Notes: generated by a model from the letters alone, not told the origin. Shown: positions 29,666 to 39,882, counted from the stretch's first letter. The stretch: 64,000 bases of DNA from Psychrobacter glacincola (GCF_904846075.1 NZ_CAJGZH010000001.1:1116001-1180000), one strand, 5' to 3'. Program-made: numbers and translations.

Positions 29666-32600
29666 ATGCCTATCACTGCTTTGACTGACGCCTTTGAACC
29701 AATTAACCAGCAGTTGTTTCCTATCCAGAATGCCGAGCGGCGTTGGCTGGCACCTGTGCATGGCGCAGTCAGCAGTTTGTGGCTAGCAAGTCTGGTGCAA
29801 ACACCGCTATGGAATGTTGCCGACCGATTAAAAGTTGTGGTGACGCGTGACCAAAACCAGCTCAATCAGATAGAGACGGAATTGGCATTTTGCGGCGTCG
29901 ATGCTTATGTGTTCCCCGATTGGGAGACGTTGACCTATGATGAGCTGTCACCGCATCAAGATATTGTTAGTGAGCGTATCAATCTATTAACGGATATGCC
30001 AACGACAGGCGTACTGCTAATCTCGGTACAGGCATTAATGCATCGCGTAGCACCGCCAAGCTGGTTGATTGGGCAGCATTTTGATTTGAGCGTTGGTGAT
30101 CGATTTGATATAAATACCCAGCGCGGATTGCTGGCAAAGGCAGGTTACCGCGCCGTTGAGAATGTGTTTGAGCCGGGTGAGTTCGCGGTACGTGGCAGTA
30201 TCATTGATATCTTTGCTATGGGTCAGCCGTTTCCATTACGTTTAGATTTGTTTGATGATGAGATTGAGACCATTCGTTTTTTTAATCCGCAAACCCAGCG
30301 GACATTGACCGTTGATGACCTCAAAACAATGATGAGCGGCAACGATAGTAGTATGGGCAAAGAGTCACTATCACTGCTACACAAGCTGCCAGATATCTCA
30401 AAACCTATCGAACAATTCCAAATACTACCCGCCAAAGAGTTCCCGCTTGATGAAGGGCGTGAGACGTTTCGTACCAACTTCGCCACGATGTTCCCTAATG
30501 CGAGCAGCCGCAAGTTTGAGCTACATAAAGACGTAATGGCAGGTATCGCTAGTAGCGGACTTGAATATTATCAGCCGCTATTTTTTGATTTAAAAGCGTG
30601 GACAGCAGAGAGTAGCTTGTTTGCTTACTTACCAAGCGATGCGCTGTTTATCACTGATGAATTGATTAATGAAAAACAGGTAGATTACTGGTCACAAATT
30701 CAGCGCCGTTATGAAGAGCGTCGTCATGATATCGATAAACCTATTGTCGCGCCTGAGTTGCTGTATTTATTGTCAAATACTCTTAACGAACATCTTAATC
30801 ATTATCCACGCGTGATTCTCAGTGCGCGCAATGAGCTGGCTAGCATGACGGATGTCGCTGCGATTGACAGCGGTGATTCGTTGTTAGCAGACAGTTCATT
30901 GTTACAAGTTGAACACCAATCAGATTTACAGCCACAATTGCCGCTGACGGCAAATAAGCAGCAAGGCTTGGTGACGCTCAGTGCGCAAGAGCCGCCACAA
31001 TTGGCTGTTAATCACCAAAAGGCTGAGCCTCTTACCCAGCTATTAGAATTTTTAGCGTTACAAGCACAAACAGCGACGCCAGTATTGATCGTTGCTGAAA
31101 CAGCGGGTCGTCGCGAAATTCTTATTGAGCTGTTCAAAGGCAAGATTGACATTAAGGCTTATGACAGCTTTGCAGCGTTTCTAGCAGCGGACAAAACCAA
31201 CAGCGTTAAAGGTAATAAGCTGCCGCAGGTTGGTTTAACCGTTGCGCCCATTGAGCGCGGGGTTTATGTTCCTGAGCGTTTGGTGCTGATTAGTGAGACG
31301 CAGTTATTTGGTCGGCAAGTGCTGCAAACACGCCGTCGCCGCCAAAGCGGGGTGTCCGAAGAGTTTTTGGTTAAGAGTGTTACCGAGATAACCGAAGGTA
31401 GCCCAGTGGTGCATATCGAGCATGGTATTGGGCGTTACAATGGGCTGATTACGTTAGATGTGGGTGATGGCGAGCAAGAGTTTATTCACTTAAAATATGC
31501 CGATGATGCCAGTATTTATGTGCCCGTTGCTAATTTGCAAATGATTAACCGTTATAGTGGCGGTGACCCAGCACTTGCGCCATTGCACAAAATTGGTAGT
31601 GGCAAATGGGATAAGGCTAAGCAAAAAGCGCTCGAGCAAATCCATGACGTGGCGGCCGAGCTACTTAATATGCAAGCGCGTCGTGAGGCTAAAGTTGGTA
31701 TTCATTTTAAAATAGATGCGTCACAGTACGAGCTGTTTGCCAGTCAATTTGCTTTTGAAGAAACGCCGGATCAAGCCAATGCCATTCATGCGGTGATGGA
31801 AGACATGAGGCAAAACCAACCAATGGATCGGCTCATCTGCGGTGATGTGGGTTTTGGTAAAACAGAAGTGGCTATGCGGGCAGCATTCATTGCTGTCAGC
31901 GCAGGTTATCAGGTGGCGGTGCTAGTGCCGACGACCTTGCTGGCCGGTCAGCATGAAGACAATTTCCGCGACCGTTTTGCTGATTGGCCAGTGCGTATCG
32001 AGACGCTATCGCGCTTTGGCGGCAAAAAGCATCAAGAAACGGTGTTGACGGATTTAGCAGCAGGTAAAGTCGATATCGTCATCGGTACCCATAAACTGTT
32101 ACAACCTGATGTGAAGTTTTCTAATCTAGGTTTGATGATTGTCGATGAAGAACATCGCTTTGGCGTGCGCCATAAAGAGCGTATCAAGGCGATTCAGACC
32201 GATGTGGATAGCATGTCGATGACAGCAACGCCGATCCCGAGAACGCTTAATATGGCGCTCTCAGGTATGCGTGACATGTCCATTATTGCGACACCGCCAG
32301 CACGTCGTTTGGCGATTAAAACCTTTGTCATGCAGAAGACCGACGCTCTAATGAAAGAGGCTATCTTGCGCGAGCTATTGCGCGGTGGGCAGGTTTATTT
32401 ATTACATAATGATGTGGCGAGCATTGAGCGTATGGCAGAAACCATACGTGAATTGGTGCCTGAGGCGAGAGTAGGGGTTGCTCACGGGCAAATGCAAGAG
32501 CGCCAACTTGAACAAGTCATGCAGCAGTTTTATCATAAAAAATTCAACGTCCTGATATGCTCCACCATTATCGAGACTGGTATTGATGTACCGAATGCTA

Positions 32601-33421
32601 ATACTATCATCATTGAGCGCGCCGATAAGTTTGGCTTGGCGCAATTACATCAGTTACGTGGTCGTGTTGGTCGCAGTCATCACCAAGCATATTGTTATCT
32701 ACTTGTGCCTTCTATCAAAGGTCTCAAAGGCGATGCTAAACGCCGATTGCATGCGATTGAACGTGCCAATACGCTGGGTGCAGGTTTTATGCTGGCTAGC
32801 GAAGACTTAGAAATTCGCGGTGCTGGTGAGATACTTGGTAAGCAGCAAAGTGGTAATATGCAGGCGATTGGCTTTAGCCTATATATGGATATGCTAGAGC
32901 GAGCAACTAAGGCGATTAAAGCGGGTAAAGAACCCGATTTAAGCACACCATTGTCGCTGACTAGTGAGATTAATCTGCATAGCTCAGCATTGATACCAGA
33001 AGAATATCTGCATGATGTCCATCAGCGTTTGTTATTTTATAAGCGCATCAGTAATGCCGATGATAAAGAGGCATTGATTGATATTCGTACCGAAATGATT
33101 GACCGTTTTGGTACATTACCAGAGCAAACTAAGCAGTTATTCGCCATCCACGGACTGCGTATACAAGCTGAGCCGCTAAAGATTAATAAGATTGATGCCA
33201 ATAGTAATAGCATGACATTAGAGTTTGCACCTGATACGCCAGTCGATGCCTTGGCAATTATTAAGTTGATTCAGAGCAATGGTCAGCGTTATCGTATGAA
33301 CGGTGCTTCTGGTATTCGTTATCAAGATGCTGATAAACTGGCAACGCCGCAACAGCGCGTCACCGCGATTCAAGAATTATTACGCTATTTTAGCGAGCAT
33401 ATGGTGGCAGAGTCAGCGTAG
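29666..33421 (+). CDS. mfd: Transcription-repair coupling factor
   Basis: 1,251 residues from ATG 29666; a TTG at 29651 adds five residues. This is somewhat longer than E. coli Mfd (1,148). The N-terminal UvrB-like module (GEFAVRGSIIDIFAMG) is followed by the RNA-polymerase-interacting domain (VVHIEHGIGRYNGL), then the translocase with Walker A GDVGFGKTEVA near residue 728, the DEEH box IVDEEHRFGVRHKERIK, and motif VI QLRGRVGRSHHQAYCYL. Mfd releases RNA polymerase stalled at lesions and recruits UvrA. The added length lies mainly in the linker near residues 410-450, which is low-complexity. Confidence 0.97.
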   Translation: MPITALTDAFEPINQQLFPIQNAERRWLAPVHGAVSSLWLASLVQTPLWNVADRLKVVVTRDQNQLNQIETELAFCGVDAYVFPDWETLTYDELSPHQDIVSERINLLTDMPTTGVLLISVQALMHRVAPPSWLIGQHFDLSVGDRFDINTQRGLLAKAGYRAVENVFEPGEFAVRGSIIDIFAMGQPFPLRLDLFDDEIETIRFFNPQTQRTLTVDDLKTMMSGNDSSMGKESLSLLHKLPDISKPIEQFQILPAKEFPLDEGRETFRTNFATMFPNASSRKFELHKDVMAGIASSGLEYYQPLFFDLKAWTAESSLFAYLPSDALFITDELINEKQVDYWSQIQRRYEERRHDIDKPIVAPELLYLLSNTLNEHLNHYPRVILSARNELASMTDVAAIDSGDSLLADSSLLQVEHQSDLQPQLPLTANKQQGLVTLSAQEPPQLAVNHQKAEPLTQLLEFLALQAQTATPVLIVAETAGRREILIELFKGKIDIKAYDSFAAFLAADKTNSVKGNKLPQVGLTVAPIERGVYVPERLVLISETQLFGRQVLQTRRRRQSGVSEEFLVKSVTEITEGSPVVHIEHGIGRYNGLITLDVGDGEQEFIHLKYADDASIYVPVANLQMINRYSGGDPALAPLHKIGSGKWDKAKQKALEQIHDVAAELLNMQARREAKVGIHFKIDASQYELFASQFAFEETPDQANAIHAVMEDMRQNQPMDRLICGDVGFGKTEVAMRAAFIAVSAGYQVAVLVPTTLLAGQHEDNFRDRFADWPVRIETLSRFGGKKHQETVLTDLAAGKVDIVIGTHKLLQPDVKFSNLGLMIVDEEHRFGVRHKERIKAIQTDVDSMSMTATPIPRTLNMALSGMRDMSIIATPPARRLAIKTFVMQKTDALMKEAILRELLRGGQVYLLHNDVASIERMAETIRELVPEARVGVAHGQMQERQLEQVMQQFYHKKFNVLICSTIIETGIDVPNANTIIIERADKFGLAQLHQLRGRVGRSHHQAYCYLLVPSIKGLKGDAKRRLHAIERANTLGAGFMLASEDLEIRGAGEILGKQQSGNMQAIGFSLYMDMLERATKAIKAGKEPDLSTPLSLTSEINLHSSALIPEEYLHDVHQRLLFYKRISNADDKEALIDIRTEMIDRFGTLPEQTKQLFAIHGLRIQAEPLKINKIDANSNSMTLEFAPDTPVDALAIIKLIQSNGQRYRMNGASGIRYQDADKLATPQQRVTAIQELLRYFSEHMVAESA

Positions 33422-33535
33422 TTGTTTTGGCATTTCGGCATTTTGAGAGCTTGGCAATGATTTTCGGTAGATTCAATCAGCTCAATAAGTCAGCTAGCCA
33501 GTGCTCAAGTAGGACGTCAAGACAATGAGTCATAG

Positions 33536-33571
33536 CGCTATTTTATCGGTCGGATAACTGATAAAATAGCG
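33536..33571. repeat. Long hairpin/palindrome after mfd
   Basis: Arms CGCTATTTTATCGGT and ACTGATAAAATAGCG pair with one mismatch around a 6-nt loop. No T-run follows, so it is not a standard intrinsic terminator. Confidence 0.7.
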
Positions 33572-33670
33572 ACATCCTATATTTAGCCTATTGTTTTTTA
33601 GTAAATTAAATTTTGCTTTTCTAGATTCATATTCCTTTTATCTGAGTGTCATAACAAGAGAACCGTCATT

Positions 33671-34102
33671 ATGTTCCAACTTCATCATAAACTTGCTGCC
33701 GATAGCTTTTTAGTGGGTGACTTCCCATTATCGACTTGTCGTTTAATCAATGATTGCCAGTTTCCTTGGTTAATATTAGTGCCGCGCGTATCAGGTATCA
33801 AAGAGTTATATGAGTTATCTGAAGCCGATCAAACACAGTTTTTACGTGAATCGAGCTGGTTGTCGAGTCAGCTAGCCAAGACCTTTCAAGCTGATAAAAT
33901 GAATGTAGCTGCACTCGGTAATCAAGTGCCCCAACTTCATTTTCATCACATCGTTCGCTATCAAAATGACATGCAATGGCCAAATCCAGTATGGGGCGTC
34001 CCTGCTATTCCTTATACTAAAGAGGTGTTGGCGCAGATGCAGCAAACGTTAATGATGGCGCTACGTGGCCATCATCAGATGCCGTTTGACTGGCAAATGT
34101 AA
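33671..34102 (+). CDS. HIT-domain protein, probable dinucleoside polyphosphate hydrolase
   Basis: 143 residues. The histidine-triad motif appears as QLHFHHIVRY, near residues 93-102. The N-terminal half includes LINDCQFPWLILVPRV, typical of the Ap4A/HIT group. Such proteins hydrolyse dinucleoside polyphosphates or nucleoside phosphoramidates. The substrate is not determinable here. It lies between mfd and a tandem-repeat spacer. Confidence 0.88.
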   Translation: MFQLHHKLAADSFLVGDFPLSTCRLINDCQFPWLILVPRVSGIKELYELSEADQTQFLRESSWLSSQLAKTFQADKMNVAALGNQVPQLHFHHIVRYQNDMQWPNPVWGVPAIPYTKEVLAQMQQTLMMALRGHHQMPFDWQM

Positions 34103-34171
34103 TAAATACCTGAGTAGTAACAGGTCGGTAAGTTGATTGGCAAATCGATAATGATACTCTATTGGCGAGGT

Positions 34172-34212
34172 ATTGATTAACTGGGTATCGATTAACTGGG
34201 CATCGATTGACC
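34172..34212 (+). repeat. 15-bp tandem repeat, about 2.7 units
   Basis: ATTGATTAACTGGGT, ATCGATTAACTGGGC and a degraded third unit ATCGATTGACCCATC lie head to tail. Confidence 0.8.
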
Positions 34213-34355
34213 CATCAAAATAACTGGAAAAATGGCCAAACGTTTAAAGTTAAGCCTTATTTTGGTGTCTTAGTCGTTTTACGGTTATGTGCCAACGTTA
34301 TGCTCAGTTATTACAGCCCCTAATTTTTATATATTAATAGGTTTTAAGTATTTGA

Positions 34356-34386
34356 AATCCAGATAAATATTATCTGGATTTTTTGT
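34356..34386 (+). terminator. Intrinsic terminator
   Basis: Stem AATCCAGATA/TATCTGGATT with a 5-nt loop, followed by TTTT. It lies 240 bp before the cyclase gene. Confidence 0.75.
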
Positions 34387-34623
34387 GTTTTGCTCAAACG
34401 ATATGTCTTATAATCCCGATTTGGTAGCATATTAAGACAAGATGAGTGATGAGTGGTAGGCTTTTGGCTATCAGTGACATGGGTTTTATTGCATTTAAAA
34501 AGTATAATGTAATCATTGATTAATTTTATACACAACTTGGCATAGAGGCAGGTAGTACGCGTGTGCTATCCTCAAGCCTTTTAATTTTTTACATAGCCTG
34601 TTTTACGTGAGCGAATACTTCAT

Positions 34624-36039
34624 ATGCCTTTTTTAGACACGCTGAGACCAAATCACTCTTCAAAAAATGAAGGGATTTATCGATTTGACTATCCAGAAGT
34701 CTTCGTTTTAATACTTACGGTCATACTCCTCGCTGTACATTTTAATTTTAGACCTACTTCAATGGCACTGCTCGTTATTGTTTGTCTGCCAAGTTTAATG
34801 ATTTTGATTTATAACTATCGCCGCCAAAAAAGCTTTTGGACGTCTAACATTGTTATCATTTTACTATCGGTAGTTATTGGGTCGATACAGTTTTGTACGG
34901 TTATTTCGCTTAGCTTAGCCGCGCTCATAGCACTCAGAATTATTATCAGTAGCCCTGAAAATCATTTAAAACTGATTGCCGTCTCTATAATCACCGTCAT
35001 TGTTTTCTATTATGTTAGCGTTACTCTAAGCAGTGCTGATATAGATTGCCATGAAGGCTGGACCACACCAATAATATTATTAGCCAGTATGATCGTCATA
35101 CTGTATCAGTTTTGGCATGTGTACCAAGAGTATATTGGTTATGAAACTCGTGCTCATCAGGCCGTTGGGCGATTAAGCACTATGGTCTCCGTCATTAATA
35201 AGTTGACGCGCTTCATACCTCCACAAGTCTGGGAGCCTATCGTAAAATCTGATAGCCCAGTTACCGTTGCTAATAAGCGTGCTAAGCTGACGATTATGTT
35301 CTCAGATATTGTTGGTTTTACGGAATTGTCAGATAGTTTGAGCGCTGACAATTTGGCTGATATCTTAAATACTTATATGCATTGTATGACATTGATAGCA
35401 AACAAGCATGGCGCCGTACTTGATAAATTTATTGGTGATGGCATGGTATGTTTTTTTGGTGAGCCAAATAGTCGCGGTGCGCGCCAAGATGCTTTAGACT
35501 GTATTGCAATGGCAATAGACATGCGTCGCGAGATGCGAACTTTGAGGCAGAAATGGCGCTTGATGGGCTTTGAGGGGTTATACATCCGTATCGGCATCAG
35601 CACAGGTTATTGCCATGTTGGTAATTTTGGTAGTAATAATCGCCTAAGCTATACTCTTATTGGTAAAGAGGCCAATCTAGCGGCAAGACTTGAGTCGAGC
35701 GCTGGTAAAGATGAGATACTGGTCAGTGAGAGTACCTACGATTATATCTGTCATAATTATGACTGTCAGCATGCGGGTGCGTTCAAGTTAAAGGGTTTTG
35801 ATAGCAAGGTAAATGCATGGCAAGTGCTGGATCCAGATACGTATAAAGGTCATTTATCAAAGTGGGTTGATCACACACTACCAGGTTTCAATTTGCATCT
35901 AAATTTTAAAGATATGAAGGATAATGATTATCAAGATATCAGAGCACGCTTAAATTTTGCGCTTGAACGTGTCGAGCAGGAGCAAGAAAAAGTGGCAACT
36001 GACATAGCGGCAGCAAGCAAACGTAATGACAATCAATGA
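34624..36039 (+). CDS. Membrane class III adenylate/guanylate cyclase
   Basis: 471 residues. The first 170 residues hold about six membrane helices, then a short linker, then a class III cyclase domain. Metal-binding Asp residues are in TIMFSDIVGFTELS and DKFIGDGMVCFFG. The transition-state and base region reads YTLIGKEANLAARLES. This resembles the CyaB-type membrane adenylate cyclases of Pseudomonas and relatives, which feed the cAMP-Vfr/Crp pathway. Cyclic AMP as the product is inferred. The C-terminal 60 residues are charged and may be coiled coil. It ends convergent with the isc operon. Confidence 0.87.
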   Translation: MPFLDTLRPNHSSKNEGIYRFDYPEVFVLILTVILLAVHFNFRPTSMALLVIVCLPSLMILIYNYRRQKSFWTSNIVIILLSVVIGSIQFCTVISLSLAALIALRIIISSPENHLKLIAVSIITVIVFYYVSVTLSSADIDCHEGWTTPIILLASMIVILYQFWHVYQEYIGYETRAHQAVGRLSTMVSVINKLTRFIPPQVWEPIVKSDSPVTVANKRAKLTIMFSDIVGFTELSDSLSADNLADILNTYMHCMTLIANKHGAVLDKFIGDGMVCFFGEPNSRGARQDALDCIAMAIDMRREMRTLRQKWRLMGFEGLYIRIGISTGYCHVGNFGSNNRLSYTLIGKEANLAARLESSAGKDEILVSESTYDYICHNYDCQHAGAFKLKGFDSKVNAWQVLDPDTYKGHLSKWVDHTLPGFNLHLNFKDMKDNDYQDIRARLNFALERVEQEQEKVATDIAAASKRNDNQ

Positions 36040-36075
36040 CAATCGTCCAAAAATAATGTTTATAAAATCAAGCGC

Positions 36076-36112
36076 AAAAAAGCCAGCTACTATTATGATA
36101 GCTGGCTTTTTT
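36076..36112. terminator. Bidirectional terminator between the cyclase gene and the isc operon
   Basis: Stem AAAAAGCCAGCTA/TAGCTGGCTTTTT with an 11-nt loop; T-runs flank it on both strands. It is the probable end of the isc operon as well. Confidence 0.88.
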
Positions 36113-36154
36113 ATCTAATGAAGTAAACTGTAATATTAGGACGTGTTCTAGCGT

Positions 36155-36493
36155 TTAGTGGTTTTCTTTTGCATGGTTGAGCGTATATTTAGGAATCTCA
36201 ATGGTTAAGTCTTCATCATCGAGCATGACCTGACAAGATAGGCGTGAGTCAGGCTCTAACCCCCAAGCACGATCTAATAAATCGGCTTCAATATCATCCA
36301 TTTCATCTAAACTATTAAAACCTTTACGGACGACCACATGGCATGTGGTACAGGCTTTTGACATCTCACATGCATGTTCAATTTTAATGCCTTTTTCCAA
36401 TAGCGCTTTACATAAGTTGCTGCCAGCTTCTAGCTCGACTTCGGCGCCTTCAGGGCAAATTTCATGATGCGGTAGTACGGTAATTTTTGGCAT
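36155..36493 (-). CDS. fdx: ISC-system 2Fe-2S ferredoxin
   Basis: 112 residues. The cluster cysteines are in CEMSKACTTC and RLSCQV, as in the adrenodoxin-type ISC ferredoxins. It supplies electrons for cluster assembly on IscU. It is the last gene of the iscR-S-U-A-hscB-hscA-fdx order; no iscX follows. The hscA stop is 91 bp upstream. Confidence 0.95.
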   Translation of the reverse strand: MPKITVLPHHEICPEGAEVELEAGSNLCKALLEKGIKIEHACEMSKACTTCHVVVRKGFNSLDEMDDIEADLLDRAWGLEPDSRLSCQVMLDDEDLTIEIPKYTLNHAKENH

Positions 36494-36584
36494 AAATCGT
36501 CTTTCCAGTGCTAATCAATTAAAAGAATAAAAATATAAGAAATGAGCTTAGTATGGTGACTAAGCCACATTTTAAATGTATCTG

Positions 36585-38465
36585 CTACCAATCTTGGGCA
36601 TTCGTGCCTGCCATGCTGGCTTTAACGCTTTGATTCATAATACGGGCAGCAAAGGCATCACTGTGAGGCTTGAGCTTTGCTTGCTGTGCCTCGATAAGTG
36701 CCAAATCATCAGTACTGAGCGTTGTCTGCAACACTTGTATTTGCTCAGCCAATGAATGCTGCTCCTCAGAAGACAATAAAGCTGCAAATTCTTTAAGGGC
36801 AGATTGTAGCGCTAATACTTCACGCTCCGCTTCTACTTTGGTCTCGATTAAAGAACGTGTATTTTTATCTTCTTCTGCATGCTTGAATCCTGCGACGAGC
36901 AACTGCTCTTTTTGCTCATCTGATAACCCATAAGAAGGCACAATCTCAATCTTACTTTCTGTCTTGGTTGTGGTTTCTTGGGCGCTGACGGTTAGCTGTC
37001 CATTCGCATCGATACTAAAGGTGACTTCAATACGAGCAAATCCAGCTTTCATCGGCGGGATACCATATAGCTCAAAACGACCCAATGAACGGCAGTTATC
37101 GACCGTCTCACGCTCGCCCTGTACCACATGAATCACCATGCCTGTTTGACCATCTTGATAGGTGGTAAACACTTGGCGTTTTTTGACAGGAATAGGCGTA
37201 TTACGTGGAATCAGTACTTCAACTAAGCCGCCCATGGTCTCAAGACCAAGCGATAGCGGCGTTACGTCTAACAATAATAGGTTGTTATTACTATCGCCAT
37301 TGACCAATTGATGCGCCGTTTGGGCAGCACCCAAAGCCACGACTTCATCGGGATTTAGACGACAAAGTGGTTGCTTGGCAAAAAACTCTGTCACGACTTG
37401 TTGTATAGCAGGCATACGAGTAGAGCCACCGACCAAAATCACTTCGTCTAGATCAGCACTCGAAAGCTTGGCATCACGCAGGACTTGTTCGCATACGCTC
37501 AATGTACGGCGGCTAACTGGCTCTGCAATAGCCAGCAAATCTGTACGGCGAAGCACACCTTGGTAAGATTGCTCATTCACAGTGATATCGATATCAACTT
37601 GTTCATCGTCAGTCAATGCTTGCTTATAAGCTTTGGCTTGCTGTGCAAGTATCGACTTATCATGACGACTAACATCTTTTGGATCTATATTTAATTGCTT
37701 GATAAGCCAATTGGTCATTAGACGATCGATGTCGTCACCACCTAATGCACTATTACCGCCAGTTGCCAGTACTTCAAAGACACCATCAGTCAGCTTTAAG
37801 ATAGAAACGTCAAAAGTACCGCCACCCAGATCGTAAATTAAATAATAACTTTCTTTATCGCCGTTTTGCGTTGACTGGTCGAGACCATAGGCGACGGCAG
37901 CAGCAGTAGGCTCATTTAGCAGGCGTAACACATTGATACCAGCCGCTTGGGCTGCATCTTTGGTCGCTTGCCGCTGTGCTTCATCAAAATAAGCAGGGAC
38001 AGTAATGACCGCACCCTCAATACTGTCTGCAGGCAATGCGCTCGCTGCCCGTTGCTCAAGCGCTGCTAAAATACGTGCTGATACTTCAACAGGCGATACG
38101 TCACCTTGAGCCGTCACAAATGCTGGCATGTCATCTTTGCTGCCGCTTAACTCATAAGGATGAGAGAATTTGATATCAGCTTGACTACGACCCATAAAAC
38201 GCTTAGCCGAGACGATCGTATTTTTTGGGTCATCCGCTAAGTGAGCTAATGCATCAGAGCCAACCAAGGGCTTACCTACACTTGGATAATAGACCACAGA
38301 AGGTAATAAGGTATCGGTAGCTGCGCTTGCCTCTAAGACTTGCGCCTTGCCTGAGCGTACTACCGCGACCAATGAGCGCGTAGTACCAAGATCAATTCCT
38401 AGGCCAAAACGATGCTGATGGGGTTGGGCGCTTTGATTGGGTTCGGCAATTTGCAATAAAGACAT
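36585..38465 (-). CDS. hscA: Fe-S cluster assembly chaperone HscA (Hsp70)
   Basis: 626 residues from ATG 38465; a TTG start four codons earlier is possible but weaker. The Hsp70 nucleotide-binding signatures GIDLGTTRSLVAVV, IYDLGGGTFDVSIL and VILVGGSTRMPAIQ are present, followed by the substrate-binding domain. HscA, helped by HscB, binds the LPPVK loop of IscU and drives release or transfer of the nascent cluster. A 274-bp spacer separates it from hscB upstream, unusual inside an isc operon. Confidence 0.97.
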   Translation of the reverse strand: MSLLQIAEPNQSAQPHQHRFGLGIDLGTTRSLVAVVRSGKAQVLEASAATDTLLPSVVYYPSVGKPLVGSDALAHLADDPKNTIVSAKRFMGRSQADIKFSHPYELSGSKDDMPAFVTAQGDVSPVEVSARILAALEQRAASALPADSIEGAVITVPAYFDEAQRQATKDAAQAAGINVLRLLNEPTAAAVAYGLDQSTQNGDKESYYLIYDLGGGTFDVSILKLTDGVFEVLATGGNSALGGDDIDRLMTNWLIKQLNIDPKDVSRHDKSILAQQAKAYKQALTDDEQVDIDITVNEQSYQGVLRRTDLLAIAEPVSRRTLSVCEQVLRDAKLSSADLDEVILVGGSTRMPAIQQVVTEFFAKQPLCRLNPDEVVALGAAQTAHQLVNGDSNNNLLLLDVTPLSLGLETMGGLVEVLIPRNTPIPVKKRQVFTTYQDGQTGMVIHVVQGERETVDNCRSLGRFELYGIPPMKAGFARIEVTFSIDANGQLTVSAQETTTKTESKIEIVPSYGLSDEQKEQLLVAGFKHAEEDKNTRSLIETKVEAEREVLALQSALKEFAALLSSEEQHSLAEQIQVLQTTLSTDDLALIEAQQAKLKPHSDAFAARIMNQSVKASMAGTNAQDW

Positions 38466-38739
38466 AAGATAACTCAAAGATAAAATGAAAGAGATAAAAT
38501 TAATAAGTGAAATGAAACAAATATGATAAGCGCACTATTGTAGTTTAACTGCGTTGTATACACGTGAAAACGAAGATACTTAGCAATTAAAAGTGCTTAA
38601 AATAAGGGATTATACGGCATCGCTGTGACTATTTTAACCATCGCTTATAATATAGTTTTCAAATAAGCGTCATAAGCTAATAGCATTTATAAATAAATTT
38701 AGCATATAAAATAAATTAACAAGCTTATACGTCAGTTAG

Positions 38740-39321
38740 TTAGACGTATAAATCATCATCATCTGAATGCTCAGCAGTTGCTAACTCATCGATACCAGTA
38801 GTCACGTCAGCATTTAATTTGACTAAGAACTTTAGTTTTTGTGTCGCATCAATCGCCGTTTGCCAATCTTGGCTTTGGTAAGCATCGTTAAAACGCTTAG
38901 ACTGTTTTGCCAGTCGCTCGGTGATTTGAGGGTGTAATTGTTGCAATGTCACACGATCTTTACCCTCGATAGCGTCATCTAAATCCATACGCATCTGCAT
39001 CGCATCTTCTAAAAAGTCCAAGTCTGCAATTGAATGCTCTAGATTCTGTGCTTGATCTGCCATGTCTAGTAGATAGCTAGCACGACTATCAGGCACACTT
39101 AGCGCTTGGTAGGCTTGATTGATTAACGCTGAGGCCTGCTCAGACTGCTGTTGCGCTTGCGTAGTATTGGCTAGATTCTTGGTGACATTATCAGGATGAT
39201 AACGTTTTTGTAGCAGACGTAGATGCTGATCGAGACTCTCTTGATTGACTTCAAACTGTACAGGCTGCTCAAATAGGGCAAAGAAGTTATCAAACTGGGC
39301 TTCTGCAGTAATGTCTGTCAT
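38740..39321 (-). CDS. hscB: Co-chaperone HscB
   Basis: 193 residues, slightly longer than E. coli HscB (171). The J-domain has RYHPDNVTKN with the invariant HPD. The C-terminal three-helix bundle (LEHSIADLDFLEDAMQMRMDL) binds IscU. It stimulates the HscA ATPase. It lies between iscA and hscA. Confidence 0.93.
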   Translation of the reverse strand: MTDITAEAQFDNFFALFEQPVQFEVNQESLDQHLRLLQKRYHPDNVTKNLANTTQAQQQSEQASALINQAYQALSVPDSRASYLLDMADQAQNLEHSIADLDFLEDAMQMRMDLDDAIEGKDRVTLQQLHPQITERLAKQSKRFNDAYQSQDWQTAIDATQKLKFLVKLNADVTTGIDELATAEHSDDDDLYV

Positions 39322-39439
39322 ATCATACGCCTTGCTTGTTATTTATTTTGAAAGTTTTCTTTAGCTGAGAACATATCTACTATGGCTTAAATATAGAGTC
39401 AGGAAACTCTAAGCTCAAGGGTTTTTAACCTTTGAACCA

Positions 39440-39760
39440 TTAAACGGTAAAAGACTCGCCGCAACCACATTCGCCTTTTTGATTGGGATTCGTGAACTTA
39501 AAGCCTTCGTTAAGACCTTCTTTTTCGTAGTCCATCAACAAACCATCTAAATAGACCAAGCTTTTAGGATCAATAAAGATGTTAACGCCGCGGCTTTCGT
39601 AACGCGTGTCATTTTCATCAGGGGTATCTACAAACTCTAAAACGTAAGCTAAGCCTGAGCAGCCCGCAGTACGGATACCCACTCGAATACCTTCGCCTTT
39701 GCCGCGATTGTCCAAAAAGTCTCGAACATGCTGAGCGGCGCGTTCTGTCATTTCAATCAT
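39440..39760 (-). CDS. iscA: Iron-sulfur cluster assembly protein IscA
   Basis: 106 residues from ATG 39760, with GGGAG 5 bases upstream; an in-frame ATG four codons earlier overlaps that site. The three conserved cysteines are in TAGCSGLAY and ECGCGES. IscA is an A-type carrier that binds iron or 2Fe-2S clusters and passes them to 4Fe-4S targets. A hairpin and a 236-bp spacer separate it from iscU. Confidence 0.95.
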   Translation of the reverse strand: MIEMTERAAQHVRDFLDNRGKGEGIRVGIRTAGCSGLAYVLEFVDTPDENDTRYESRGVNIFIDPKSLVYLDGLLMDYEKEGLNEGFKFTNPNQKGECGCGESFTV

Positions 39761-39882
39761 GCCAACTCCCATTGACTATCAATGATAAATATCAATCAAA
39801 AAAATCTGTATAAACTGGCAATGAAAATAGTGCACTTGCCAAAAAAATCTTAATAACGACCAGTTAAGAATCACTAGAAAAT

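Larger units (their letters stand above)
34103..34623. other. HIT-cyclase intergenic region, 521 bp
   Basis: Contains a 15-bp tandem repeat (34172-34212) and a terminator-like hairpin (34356-34386). No supported ORF. The promoter of the downstream cyclase gene presumably lies in the last 200 bp. Confidence 0.5.
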
